Positions 21,535 to 29,451 are shown, counted from the first letter of the stretch. The stretch: DNA of 33,233 nt from Patescibacteria group bacterium (GCA_022560375.1 JADFTK010000008.1:1-33233), one strand, 5' to 3'. Notes: generated by a model not told the origin, from the sequence alone. Numbers and translations are program-made.

Positions 21535-22965
21535 ATGAAAAAAGTTGTCGTAAGATTTGCTCCATCACCAACTGGGTTCTTGCATATAGGAGGTTTGAGA
21601 ACAGCCCTATTTAATTGGCTCTGGGCCCGAAAAAATAAGGGGAAATTTATTTTACGTATAGAAGATACTGATCAGGGGCGTTTGGTCGAAGGAGCGGTAG
21701 ATAATATCAAAGAGGCCTTGCAATGGTATGGACTTGATTTTGATGAAGGTCCTATATTACAGTCGGAGCGTTTGGAGTTATATAAAAAGTATGCCGATGA
21801 GTTACTGGAGAAGGGGAGTGCGTACCAATGTTTTTGTTCCGCCGAACGTCTAGCTGAAGTCAGGAAAGTTCAGGAAGTAAATAAGCAAGCTACCAAGTAT
21901 GATGGCTTGTGCCGATCATTAAGTAAGGAAGATGTCACCCAGAAAATAAAAGCAGGGGATTCCCATGTATTACGATTAAAAGTTCCACAGGATGGAAGTA
22001 CATCATTTGATGATTTAGTGTATGGAAAGATTACTGTAGCCAATGCAAATATTGATGATCAGGTATTATTAAAATCTGATGGCTGGCCTACCTACCATTT
22101 AGCCAACGTGGTCGATGATCATGACATGGCTGTAACCCACGTTATTAGGGCAGAGGAATGGCTGCCGTCAACTCCCAAGCATATTATCTTGTACCAAATG
22201 ATGGACTGGCCACTACCAGTGTTTTCTCATTTACCAATGGTGCTGGGTCCCGACAAGACGAAATTATCTAAACGCCACGGTGCGGTAGCCGCTCTGGAAT
22301 ATAAAAAGCTGGGGTACCTGCCAGAGGCGGTATTAAATTTCATTGCTTTGCTAGGCTGGAATCCAAAAATCGAAAAAGAAATTTTTAGTATTAAAGAGTT
22401 AATTTCGGAATTTGATTTATCAAAAGTAAATAAAGCCAGCGCGATTTTTAATATTGAGAAATTAGATTGGATGAATGGGCAGTATATAAAGAATTTGGAA
22501 TTAGACCAGCTTTTAAATATGTCCAAGAATTTTCTTGAAATAAAAAAAGAGGATAAATTATTTTTTTCGAAGGTTGTCAGGCTCCATCAAGACAGGTTAA
22601 AAAAGATAAAGGAGATTGTCGAGATTGCTAATCACTATTTGGTTGCTAGCTATAAATACGACCCCAAGATACTGGTACCTAAGAGTGGGTCCCCAGAAGA
22701 AACTATCATAATTTTAGGTTTAATAATTACTAAACTAAAAACAGTTGACCAGAAAGATTTTGATCAAGACGACAGATTAAAAAATATTTTCGAGGAGTTT
22801 ATCCAGGAGAAAGAATTGACCAACAAAAGTGTTTTGTGGCCATTACGAGTGGCTATTACCGGCCTGGAAAAGAGTCCCGGGGTATTCGAAATGATGAGCG
22901 CATTGGGGAAACAAAAGGCGCTTCAGCATTTAGAAGAAGGTTTAAAAAAATTGCAAAAAGGTTAG
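21535..22965 (+). CDS. gltX: Glutamyl-tRNA synthetase
   Basis: 476 residues, normal length for the bacterial enzyme. The catalytic domain starts VVRFAPSPTGFLHIGGLRTA (about 4-23, HIGH-type motif) and contains LRIEDTDQ and, about residue 241, KLSKRHG (KMSKS-type). The stem-contact region and the anticodon-binding C-terminal domain (about 330-476) are present. It charges tRNA-Glu with glutamate using ATP. Whether it also mischarges tRNA-Gln cannot be told from the window. It starts 3 bases after the permease. The promoter of the next gene lies inside its last codons. Confidence 0.97.
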   Translation: MKKVVVRFAPSPTGFLHIGGLRTALFNWLWARKNKGKFILRIEDTDQGRLVEGAVDNIKEALQWYGLDFDEGPILQSERLELYKKYADELLEKGSAYQCFCSAERLAEVRKVQEVNKQATKYDGLCRSLSKEDVTQKIKAGDSHVLRLKVPQDGSTSFDDLVYGKITVANANIDDQVLLKSDGWPTYHLANVVDDHDMAVTHVIRAEEWLPSTPKHIILYQMMDWPLPVFSHLPMVLGPDKTKLSKRHGAVAALEYKKLGYLPEAVLNFIALLGWNPKIEKEIFSIKELISEFDLSKVNKASAIFNIEKLDWMNGQYIKNLELDQLLNMSKNFLEIKKEDKLFFSKVVRLHQDRLKKIKEIVEIANHYLVASYKYDPKILVPKSGSPEETIIILGLIITKLKTVDQKDFDQDDRLKNIFEEFIQEKELTNKSVLWPLRVAITGLEKSPGVFEMMSALGKQKALQHLEEGLKKLQKG

Positions 22966-22979
22966 TTTCGTGCTATATT
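22951..22979 (+). promoter_or_regulatory. Promoter of the M23 peptidase inside the gltX 3' end
   Basis: TTGCAA (22951-22956), exactly 17 bases, TATATT (22974-22979) with an extended TG. The -35 lies in gltX codons. The leader is about 20 bases without a ribosome-binding site. Confidence 0.65.
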
Positions 22980-23005
22980 AATTGCACCTGTAATATAAGC
23001 ATAAA

Positions 23006-24316
23006 ATGCGTATTGCTATAAACAAAAATAAAACTTACTCGTGGGTAGTATTGACTGGCCTAAGTATATTATTAGCCAGTTTTTTGTTTTTTCCTATAGC
23101 TGATTTATTGGCCCAAGAGGATATAGCTGACTCTGAGACTACTGAATCCCAGTCCACGGAGGATGATGTGGCCGATAACAGTAATGGATCTATTCTAATT
23201 GATCTGAATGACGAAATTGATGCCAAGCGAGACCAACTGGAGGATTTAAAAAAGAAAACTGATATCTACGAAGATAGTATAAAAACTAAACAGCAGGAGT
23301 CAATTACTTTGAATAATCAGATGGCACTCATCGATCTTCAGGTGGTACAAACCGAGACTGACATCGAGAGGATCAGAGTTGAAATAGAAGGTTTAAATCT
23401 GGAGCTCGAAAAACTCGGAATTGAAATAGATCTGAAATTAGATGAGCTGAACTACAATGAAGAAGTATTAGCGGAGTTCCTGCGGCTCATATATAGGTAC
23501 GATCAACAAACATATTTGGAAATATTCATGTCTAACGGATCATTTTCTGATTTTTTTGATAATTTGAGATATACCCACGAATTGCAAGGCAATGTTGAGA
23601 ATGCCTTAGTCGAAACTAAACTTGCCAAGGCAGATCTAGATTCTAAGCAGGCCTCGACTGAGGAAAAAAAAGACGATCTTTCTTTATTGACTGACAAATT
23701 ATCTGGCAGCATTACTGATCTGAACAGTCAGAAGGACTATAAAGGAGTTCTATTAGACGATACTAAGGAATCTGAAGAAACCTTCCAAGCTCTTTTAGAA
23801 GAAGCTAGGCGGGAGCAAGAGGCCGCCCAAGCTGAGATAGGCACTCTAGAGAAAAAAGCGCGGGAAAAACTTCTTGAGGAGGGAGTTGATCTGGATATTG
23901 AGGCAACACTCATGTGGCCCATCGCACCATTTAGAGGTATTTCCGCATACTTTCATGATCCCACCTATCCATACCGAAAATATTTTGAGCATCCAGCTAT
24001 AGATATTCCTTCCCCCCAAGGTACACCGATCAGAGCAGCAGACAACGGTTATATAGTCAGGGCCAAGAACGCTGGACTGGGATATAGTTTTATCATGATA
24101 GTTCACACAGATACAATAAGTACAGTGTATGGCCATATTAGTCGGATCGATGTAGCTGAGGATGAATTTGTAGTCCGAGGGCAGCAGATTGGACTAGTTG
24201 GAGGATTGCCCGGTACGCCTGGGGCTGGTCGTTTGACCACTGGTTCACATTTACACTTTGAAGTTCGATCTGGGGGAATCCCAGTTAATCCGCTTGACTA
24301 TTTACCAGCAATTTAG
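23006..24316 (+). CDS. EnvC-like M23 peptidase with long coiled coil
   Basis: 436 residues. N-terminal signal peptide or anchor (about 13-36), an acidic linker (37-60), then two long coiled-coil stretches (about 62-160 and 200-295). A C-terminal M23/LytM domain (about 303-436) follows, with H329-x3-D333, His377 and H415-L-H417, so all zinc and catalytic residues are kept. The layout matches EnvC/RipC-type proteins, in which coiled coils regulate or position the domain that cuts peptidoglycan cross-bridges, often at division. Since its own zinc site is intact, it is probably an active endopeptidase. Confidence 0.92.
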   Translation: MRIAINKNKTYSWVVLTGLSILLASFLFFPIADLLAQEDIADSETTESQSTEDDVADNSNGSILIDLNDEIDAKRDQLEDLKKKTDIYEDSIKTKQQESITLNNQMALIDLQVVQTETDIERIRVEIEGLNLELEKLGIEIDLKLDELNYNEEVLAEFLRLIYRYDQQTYLEIFMSNGSFSDFFDNLRYTHELQGNVENALVETKLAKADLDSKQASTEEKKDDLSLLTDKLSGSITDLNSQKDYKGVLLDDTKESEETFQALLEEARREQEAAQAEIGTLEKKAREKLLEEGVDLDIEATLMWPIAPFRGISAYFHDPTYPYRKYFEHPAIDIPSPQGTPIRAADNGYIVRAKNAGLGYSFIMIVHTDTISTVYGHISRIDVAEDEFVVRGQQIGLVGGLPGTPGAGRLTTGSHLHFEVRSGGIPVNPLDYLPAI

Positions 24317-24326
24317 TTTCTCATAA

Positions 24327-24360
24327 AAAACAGGCAAAAGTAATTACTTCAGCCTGTTTT
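24327..24360. terminator. Bidirectional terminator between convergent genes
   Basis: Arms AAAACAGGC (24327-24335) and GCCTGTTTT (24352-24360) are perfect. The loop itself contains the 12-base palindrome AAGTAATTACTT. A- and T-tails on both sides let it serve both the M23 gene and the convergent small gene ending at 24374. Confidence 0.8.
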
Positions 24361-24373
24361 ATGTTTACCAATC

Positions 24374-24622
24374 CTATGGCCTCTCATACGGGATGTAAAA
24401 ATCGGGTAGGTCGTCTAACGGTTCAATGGTCAATGAAGACTCACCAACCTGTGTCAGACCCTCCATCCTTTGAGTTAGAAAATTGCCGGTGGATATCCAC
24501 CGATGGGAAACATCCAATATTTCCCACTCTTCTAGGTCCTCCTGCCAAGTAAGGGCCAGGCAGTCAATGAAACGGCCTTCCAGGACTACATCGTCCATGG
24601 CCAAGGTGAATTTAACAAGCAT
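24374..24622 (-). CDS. Small acidic protein of unknown function
   Basis: 82 residues, soluble and acidic (MDDVVLEGRF, WQEDLEEWEI, EPLDDLPDF). No family is recognised. Its composition is that of a genuine protein and not an antisense shadow. The stop sits next to a bidirectional terminator, and an AGGAAAGG motif lies about 13 bases before the ATG. Upstream lies an unusual structured stretch with a terminator-like hairpin immediately before the start. The overlapping plus-strand frame 24361-24552 is judged a shadow. Could be a regulated orphan gene; moderate certainty that it is expressed. Confidence 0.55.
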   Translation of the reverse strand: MLVKFTLAMDDVVLEGRFIDCLALTWQEDLEEWEILDVSHRWISTGNFLTQRMEGLTQVGESSLTIEPLDDLPDFYIPYERP

Positions 24623-24624
24623 TT

Positions 24625-24648
24625 AAAAAAACGCCTTTCCTGTTGGCG
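24625..24648 (-). promoter_or_regulatory. Terminator-like hairpin directly before the small acidic gene
   Basis: On the minus strand CGCC (24648-24645) and GGCG (24635-24632) form a short stem whose loop holds AGG, followed by T7 (24631-24625) and then the ATG at 24622. It could attenuate transcription or hide the ribosome-binding site. A TTGACA (24744-24739) upstream on the same strand has only a weak -10 (TAAGGT). Confidence 0.35.
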
Positions 24649-24745
24649 CGTCCTATGCTTATTGGTCCAGGTATCCCATATCTGAACGTTTCTGTGAAAG
24701 TACAATTCGACCGTACCTTACCATGCCGCGCAATCGAATGTCAAT

Positions 24746-24840
24746 AAAAAAAGCCCCGCCACGCATATTGGTACAGGTAAGTAGGCGTTTGTTGGCTTGA
24801 TTGCGGTCAAATCCAACAGGACTTTATGCGTTTTGGGGCT
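24746..24840 (-). ncRNA. Structured RNA segment downstream of ribA
   Basis: Nested perfect stems: AGCCCC / GGGGCT (24752-24757 and 24835-24840), ACGCATA / TATGCGT (24761-24767 and 24825-24831), TGTTGG / CCAACA (24790-24795 and 24813-24818), TTGA / TCAA (24797-24800 and 24807-24810). On the minus strand a T7 tail follows (24752-24746), so it ends as a terminator for ribA read-through. Two more hairpins, GTTGCC/GGCAAC (24845-24860) and GAGGC/GCCTC (24879-24892), lie between it and ribA. It is far more elaborate than a normal terminator. No known riboswitch consensus was recognised. Confidence 0.5.
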
Positions 24841-24903
24841 GTAAGTTGCCGGGGTGGCAACTACGTAAAATGAGCGCGAGAGGCATTAGCCTCTGATTAA
24901 ATA

Positions 24904-25617
24904 TTATAACTTTTTTACTGCCCCGTCAATTTGTTCGTCAAGCTTGGCTAGTAAATGGCCGGATTTATCGCGTTTAGTTTCTAGATAAAATTTGTTAAAT
25001 TTGTTTGGTGGTATTTCCAGGGGGATGCGGCCTGTTATTTTTATGCCATGCCGCTTGAGATCTTTAATCTTTTTTTCATTATTGGTAATAAGTTTGACGG
25101 ATTTTATCGTAAGTAATTTTATCATGTGAGCTGCGATGTCATAATCACGCTCGTCGTCAGCAAACCCCAGCATTTTATTGGCCTCGACCGTGTCATAACC
25201 TTCATCCTGAAGCTGGTAGGCTTTTATTTTGTTATTAAACCCAATGCCTCTACCTTCCTGTCTTAAATATAGGATTAAGCCAAATTCCATCTTAGCTATC
25301 ATTTTGAGCGATTCCTCTAATTGATCCCGGCAATCGCAACGCAGTGATCCGATAGTATCGCCGGTCAGGCATTCCGAATGTAGTCGAACTGGCACATCTT
25401 CTTTATTACAGACATCACCGTGGATAAAAGCGGCGTGCTCTTTGTCATCTTGATTATTATAAAAAGCCGCAACCTGATAGCTGCCGAAACGGGTTGGCAG
25501 GTTGCCGATAGCTGTTAATTTTACGCAGTGTTGGCTTTTATCTGGCGGGCAATGATGATCCTCGCTCATCTCAATGAGTTCTTTGATCCGAGGCTTGAGT
25601 ATGTGAGTGGCAGTCAT
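24904..25617 (-). CDS. ribA: GTP cyclohydrolase II
   Basis: 237 residues, a stand-alone enzyme with no DHBP-synthase domain. Signature parts: VRLHSECLTGDTIGSLRCDCRDQL (about 76-99), with the three zinc Cys; YLRQEGRGIGF (about 117-127), with the catalytic Arg; and TNNEKKI near the C-terminus. It opens GTP to the pyrimidine that starts riboflavin synthesis, releasing formate and pyrophosphate. The N-terminal 35 residues are extra and contain His and Cys (DHHCPPDKSQHC), of unknown role. No other riboflavin gene is in the window. TATAAT on the minus strand lies about 30 bases upstream. Confidence 0.95.
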   Translation of the reverse strand: MTATHILKPRIKELIEMSEDHHCPPDKSQHCVKLTAIGNLPTRFGSYQVAAFYNNQDDKEHAAFIHGDVCNKEDVPVRLHSECLTGDTIGSLRCDCRDQLEESLKMIAKMEFGLILYLRQEGRGIGFNNKIKAYQLQDEGYDTVEANKMLGFADDERDYDIAAHMIKLLTIKSVKLITNNEKKIKDLKRHGIKITGRIPLEIPPNKFNKFYLETKRDKSGHLLAKLDEQIDGAVKKL

Positions 25618-25679
25618 TTTTTTGATAAATATTATTAGTGGTAATTATAAATGATTTATCCATTAAAATCCAGTTATGG

Positions 25680-27146
25680 TTAGTCTACAATAGAACGTAT
25701 AGATGTTCGCCTTGAGCTTCGCAAAGAAACTATGGATAGTAGGCCATCTCCTGCTGCCAGGTTGTAGCCACCGCGCCACCAGGTTTCGAAGGCTTGGAAT
25801 GAATTTAGCGGCCGGCCGGTATAATCAAATAGTCTGATATGAGCACCCCCACCACTAGCCGGTACGGTGGCTATTTCCGGAGTGATACTGGATTTATCCA
25901 CGTTGGCTATTTCAATATTTACTCCTCCACGGAATCCTTCAGCATAGGCAAAAAATTGATTTTGTAATTTACCTTGGCTGCTAAAAATTCTGACGTGAGG
26001 ACCACCGCCTATCCCCGCAGCGGTAACTATGACGGATGGAGATTCATTAGTTGCTTCGTAGGCGGCCACATCTATGCCCCCTCGGAATCCCGGTGCGTAA
26101 GCAAAAAACTGTGACTGGAGTTCACCCTGCCTATTAAATATTCGGACATGGGGCCCACCGCCCATGCCAGCACCAGTGATGATTTCATCAATACCATCTC
26201 CGTCCAAATCCGCTGAAGCAACCTTGACTCCACCGCGGAAAGTTTCTAAATAGGCAAAAAATTGGGCCATCAAAGTGCCATCCATCTTAAAGGCTCTGAT
26301 CTGCGGCCCACCTCCCGGTCCGGCACTGACTATTATTTCATCTATGCCGTCCCCATTGATATCGCCGGTAGTAATATCTATGCCACCACGGAAGTTTTCT
26401 GGAAAAGCAAAAAATTGGGAAAGGAGTTTATTGTTTTCGTTGTATACTCTGATCTGCGGCCCACCTCCCGGTCCGGCACCGGTTACTAACTCTAGGCCGG
26501 TGTTTGTGTTGTCCAGGTTTCCGTAAGCGATACTGGCACCACCTTTGAACTCACCATAAGGCAATAATTCATTAGGTAGGGCTGGAGGGATTACCGGTCG
26601 GTTAATATGGGTTGCTGCGGCCAGAGTAGGGTAGGGGTCTATCCAGTTGCCATCGGGCCGGATGATTTCAAAATGCACATGGGGAGGTGTATTCTCAGCA
26701 TTGCCACTATCTCCCATCCAAGCAATTATCTGTCCCTTGACTACTGGCGTGCCGTATATCATGTCAGGGGCATAAGCGTTGATACCGCCGCCCTGACCGT
26801 CATCCGTGCCTGGATTATCGTCATTGATATGTAAATAATTATAGCGATACCCATCTTTGTCTCTAATGGTAATCATAAATCCCCAAGACGGCTCGGGGTA
26901 TACGGCATAAGTAATAGTGCCGTCAATCGCCGCTAATAATGGCTGATGTTTAGTCCCAACAATGTCGTTGCCTTTATGCGTACGTCCGCCTGATCGGGGA
27001 TCCCCAAAATCGTTGTTGTGATTGGCGCTACCAAGTACCGGGAAAATAATATCCCTTAGGTCCGCCGCTTGGCTGGAATTAACCCCAGAGAATAAAAAAA
27101 TACTGGCAAGTAAAATGATGACCAGTACCGCGAAAAGTTTTTTCAT
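25680..27146 (-). CDS. Secreted M23 peptidase with five FG-GAP-like repeats
   Basis: 488 residues from the ATG at 27146, chosen because a TATAAT lies exactly 6 bases upstream and a signal peptide (1-28, ends SQAAD) begins there. The M23 domain (about 33-180) keeps H57-x3-D61, His106 and H156-V-H158, so it should cut peptidoglycan. From about 205 to 470 come five repeats of about 51 residues, each with GGGP-x-I/V-R-hydrophobic-F, a QFFAF/Y turn and FRGG. Several end in a DINGDG or DLDGDG calcium loop, as in FG-GAP/VCBS beta propellers. The repeats probably anchor it to the surface or to a glycan. Two repeats share a 33-base exact DNA match. Confidence 0.9.
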   Translation of the reverse strand: MKKLFAVLVIILLASIFLFSGVNSSQAADLRDIIFPVLGSANHNNDFGDPRSGGRTHKGNDIVGTKHQPLLAAIDGTITYAVYPEPSWGFMITIRDKDGYRYNYLHINDDNPGTDDGQGGGINAYAPDMIYGTPVVKGQIIAWMGDSGNAENTPPHVHFEIIRPDGNWIDPYPTLAAATHINRPVIPPALPNELLPYGEFKGGASIAYGNLDNTNTGLELVTGAGPGGGPQIRVYNENNKLLSQFFAFPENFRGGIDITTGDINGDGIDEIIVSAGPGGGPQIRAFKMDGTLMAQFFAYLETFRGGVKVASADLDGDGIDEIITGAGMGGGPHVRIFNRQGELQSQFFAYAPGFRGGIDVAAYEATNESPSVIVTAAGIGGGPHVRIFSSQGKLQNQFFAYAEGFRGGVNIEIANVDKSSITPEIATVPASGGGAHIRLFDYTGRPLNSFQAFETWWRGGYNLAAGDGLLSIVSLRSSRRTSIRSIVD

Positions 27147-27152
27147 GTAAGC

Positions 27153-27161
27153 ATTATAACA
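27153..27161 (-). promoter_or_regulatory. Extended -10 promoter, leaderless type
   Basis: TGTTATAAT on the minus strand (hexamer 27158-27153), 6 bases before the ATG at 27146. The predicted +1 is the A of the start codon. Confidence 0.65.
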
Positions 27162-27180
27162 CAAAAATGTGTTTTTGATC

Positions 27181-27213
27181 AAAAAAAAGCCGGCGAGTGG
27201 TGTTTCGTCGGCT
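27181..27213 (-). terminator. Rho-independent terminator of purC
   Basis: Stem AGCCG-CGA / TCG-CGGCT (27188-27196 and 27205-27213, one mismatch on the minus strand) with T8 on the minus strand, 20 bases after the purC stop. Confidence 0.85.
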
Positions 27214-27233
27214 GTTTGAGCTGTTCTCCTATT

Positions 27234-28229
27234 TTAGTTTTCAAATAACTTAGTTGAGGCTTCTTGGTATCGTTCGGATGTCCTGGACACAATCTCGTCA
27301 GGCAGAGAGGGGATGGGTGGTTTTTTATCCCACTTGATTGATTCGAGGTAGTTACGGATGATCTGTTTGTCAAAACTTGCTTGACCTTGACCGACAATAA
27401 ATTCGTCAAGAGGCCAAAAGCGAGAAGAATCCGAGGTGAGTACTTCATCAATGATGACCAGAGAGAAATCATCTTGCTTTAATGACAGGCCCAACTCGAA
27501 TTTCGTATCAGCGATGATGATGCCACGTGCCTTGGCACGCTCTCTGGCTGTATTGAATAAAGCCTTGGTGAGCTTGATGGAGTCGTCGACTATGGGGATG
27601 GCCTTGGATCTCCATTCATTTTTTCCTTTCAGCCAGTCGGTGATTATATCAACCATTTGTCTGACGCTGATATTTTCATCATGAACACCGACGGCCGCTT
27701 TGGTTGATGGTGTGAATAGCGCTTCGGGGAATTCTTGTGATTCTTGTAAATCACGTGGTAATTCGTGGCCATGCAATATGACGGTAGATGAATTGTCTTT
27801 AGCGATTAATGCCCGGTATTCTTTCCACCACGAGCCGGTGATATTGCCACGCAGAATGAACTCAACTGGTATGGGATCACATTCCTCTACTATCATTAGC
27901 CGGCCAGCTAGATCCTCTTGGAATGCGTGGAATTGATTTGGCAGGTCGCTGACTGATGTTGAGAGCACATGGTGACGTATTGGCAGATTTGTGGTAAGGG
28001 ACTTGATAGTTTTTTTCAATTCCTCTAGCCAGTTAATAGTCATCCGCGTCAGGATAATGCCGCGTCCCGGAATTGGGTTTGGCAGTACATGATCAAAAGC
28101 CGATACACGGTCGGTCGTGACAATGGCCAAGCGCCCGTCGCCTAGTCGGAAAATGTCCCGCACCTTCCCCTGAGTACGCGGAAAAGCTTTGGCTAGACCG
28201 AAGTGGTCTGTGTTTAAAAGGGCCTTCAT
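27234..28229 (-). CDS. purC: Phosphoribosylaminoimidazole-succinocarboxamide synthase
   Basis: 331 residues, of the longer SAICAR-synthase type also seen in yeast Ade1. Motifs: QGKVRDIF (about 20-27), TDRVSAFDHV (about 39-48), LRGNITGSWWKEY (about 126-138), LFTPSTKA (about 170-177), IIADTKFELG and VIIDEVLTSDSSRFWP (about 255-270). It joins aspartate to CAIR with ATP, step 8 of purine synthesis. Unlike nearly every other gene here, it has a strong Shine-Dalgarno sequence (AAGGAGGG, about 10 bases before the ATG) and a conventional promoter with a leader of about 54 bases, hinting at a different history. No other purine gene is nearby. Confidence 0.96.
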   Translation of the reverse strand: MKALLNTDHFGLAKAFPRTQGKVRDIFRLGDGRLAIVTTDRVSAFDHVLPNPIPGRGIILTRMTINWLEELKKTIKSLTTNLPIRHHVLSTSVSDLPNQFHAFQEDLAGRLMIVEECDPIPVEFILRGNITGSWWKEYRALIAKDNSSTVILHGHELPRDLQESQEFPEALFTPSTKAAVGVHDENISVRQMVDIITDWLKGKNEWRSKAIPIVDDSIKLTKALFNTARERAKARGIIIADTKFELGLSLKQDDFSLVIIDEVLTSDSSRFWPLDEFIVGQGQASFDKQIIRNYLESIKWDKKPPIPSLPDEIVSRTSERYQEASTKLFEN

Positions 28230-28289
28230 AGCAGAAGCCCTCCTTTCTCTTTTGTTAAGTTTCAGTTTTTATTTTGTGTTTAGTATATT

Positions 28290-28318
28290 ATCTTACAAAA
28301 GTAATTCGTTTGAGTCAA
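28290..28318 (-). promoter_or_regulatory. Promoter of purC
   Basis: On the minus strand TTGACT (28318-28313), exactly 17 bases, TAAGAT (28295-28290). Start about 28283, giving a leader of about 54 bases that ends in a strong ribosome-binding site. Confidence 0.6.
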
Positions 28319-28319
28319 A

Positions 28320-28439
28320 TTAATTGTAATTGATAATTAGCGGTGAATACAAGAATCGCTCTCCAAAAAAGATAAACATGTATGTCACTACTACTATCAG
28401 CATGATAACCAACAATAATGTAATAATTTTTTTGTTCAT
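28320..28439 (-). CDS. 39-residue single-helix membrane protein
   Basis: A short gene with one N-terminal hydrophobic helix (about 5-24: ITLLLVIMLIVVVTYMFIFF) after two Lys, followed by a short polar end. Its start lies 6 bases after the stop of the Cys-rich protein gene upstream, so it is the last gene of the 29438-28320 operon. The function is unknown; such mini-membrane proteins may act as subunits or regulators of a neighbour. The purC promoter overlaps its stop codon region. Confidence 0.5.
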   Translation of the reverse strand: MNKKIITLLLVIMLIVVVTYMFIFFGERFLYSPLIINYN

Positions 28440-28445
28440 TAAGGT

Positions 28446-28856
28446 TTATTTGTTTTCAGAATAGAATTGATAAAAGGTATCGAGTCTAGAACCATCACCC
28501 GTTTGGTACTCACAGGCGCAATAGCCTTGGTTAGGATTTAGAACCTCTAAAATATTTCGTTTACCGGTCACTAGGAGTCGCCAGGCAGCTGCTTTGTTAT
28601 TAGTATCTTTCTGCTGCGGAACTAGACATTGGGCTCCAGAAAAGGTACCACAGTAGTTGAAGCAATTAGTGTAGTCAATACAAGTTCGTTCCTGGGGGAT
28701 GGAAGTGGTAAATTTGAATACAATTAGTACCGCCTCTACTGTAAGTGCGGTTATGATAATAATCCATATCACTTTGACTATTTTATCAAAAAAGGCGTAT
28801 ATCTTTCTTTTGGTACTCAGTCTATAATCTTTTTCTTTAGCCTTGCTTTCTTTCAT
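28446..28856 (-). CDS. Membrane-anchored Cys-rich protein
   Basis: 136 residues. A basic cytoplasmic start (1-27), one membrane helix (about 28-50), then an external domain with six Cys spaced C-x5-C-x3-C-x7-C and, after a gap of about 40 residues, C-x-C (YCACEY). A closely similar spacing occurs in the protein at 32583 and part of it in the one at 31619, so these form a local family. The cysteines probably make disulfides outside the cell. No known domain is recognised. It lies 18 bases behind the Gmad2 gene and 6 bases ahead of a 39-residue membrane protein gene. Confidence 0.65.
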   Translation of the reverse strand: MKESKAKEKDYRLSTKRKIYAFFDKIVKVIWIIIITALTVEAVLIVFKFTTSIPQERTCIDYTNCFNYCGTFSGAQCLVPQQKDTNNKAAAWRLLVTGKRNILEVLNPNQGYCACEYQTGDGSRLDTFYQFYSENK

Positions 28857-28874
28857 TAATCAGGGTTTAGCTAC

Positions 28875-29438
28875 CTAAAATAATATAGGTATTACTAGCT
28901 CATCGGAATTCTCTGGTAGCCCCGAAGGATTATCCTTAGCCAGTATCAAAGTGCCTTTGGCGGTTTTCGGTTTCTCGAAAGTTATTTCTCCAGAATAGGG
29001 TATGAAATTCTCTGTAGTCCAGTCATCAGAAGTGCTAATGGGGATGGTGGCAATTTGTTGGCCCTCTCCGTCTATCAGGGTGGCTGTAAATACCGCTTCA
29101 AAAAACCAGGTACCGCGAGCTTCTCCTTCTATGGATAGGGGACTGGTAATTGTTTGGCCAGGGCGTGGATTAGAGGATCTGATCTCATCAATCTTAGCTA
29201 ATTCATTGCCGATGTCTTCGGTGAACGTCTGACTGCCATCAGAGCACTGTCTAGGGTAGATCTCGAGCACGGGATGGCCGGCGGCCACGCAATCGTCGAA
29301 AGACGAGATTATTGATACAGAAATATCTGACTCGGGAATACTTGTATCAAAACCATTTAAAATAAATACTACTGTACCTATTAAAAGAGTAAAGATAATC
29401 ACAATCGTTAGAATAATTATTTTAATATCTATATGCAT
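28875..29438 (-). CDS. Membrane-anchored Gmad2 domain protein
   Basis: 187 residues. N-terminal membrane helix (about 7-28). Then the segment DDCVAAGHPVLEIYPRQC (about 48-65), a two-Cys motif often found in exported proteins of this kind, followed by an immunoglobulin-like Gmad2 domain (about 88-187): RPGQTITSPLSIEGEARG, then FEAVFTATLIDGEGQ, and GEITF. Gmad2 domains occur on spore-germination (GerM-type) and other surface proteins and probably mediate binding. Located 13 bases behind the YdjM-like gene and 18 bases ahead of the Cys-rich gene, in one operon. Confidence 0.8.
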   Translation of the reverse strand: MHIDIKIIILTIVIIFTLLIGTVVFILNGFDTSIPESDISVSIISSFDDCVAAGHPVLEIYPRQCSDGSQTFTEDIGNELAKIDEIRSSNPRPGQTITSPLSIEGEARGTWFFEAVFTATLIDGEGQQIATIPISTSDDWTTENFIPYSGEITFEKPKTAKGTLILAKDNPSGLPENSDELVIPILF

Positions 29439-29451
29439 ATATTGAATTTTA

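Noticed and set aside
24361-24552. Plus-strand open frame of 63 codons
   Set aside because: It begins in the bidirectional terminator and is antisense to the more protein-like 82-codon frame.
24752-24840. FMN riboswitch for riboflavin control
   Set aside because: The element lies downstream of ribA on its strand and lacks the conserved RFN core segments.
26262-26526. Plus-strand frames of 75-83 codons inside the FG-GAP peptidase
   Set aside because: They are shadows caused by the GC-rich repeat units.
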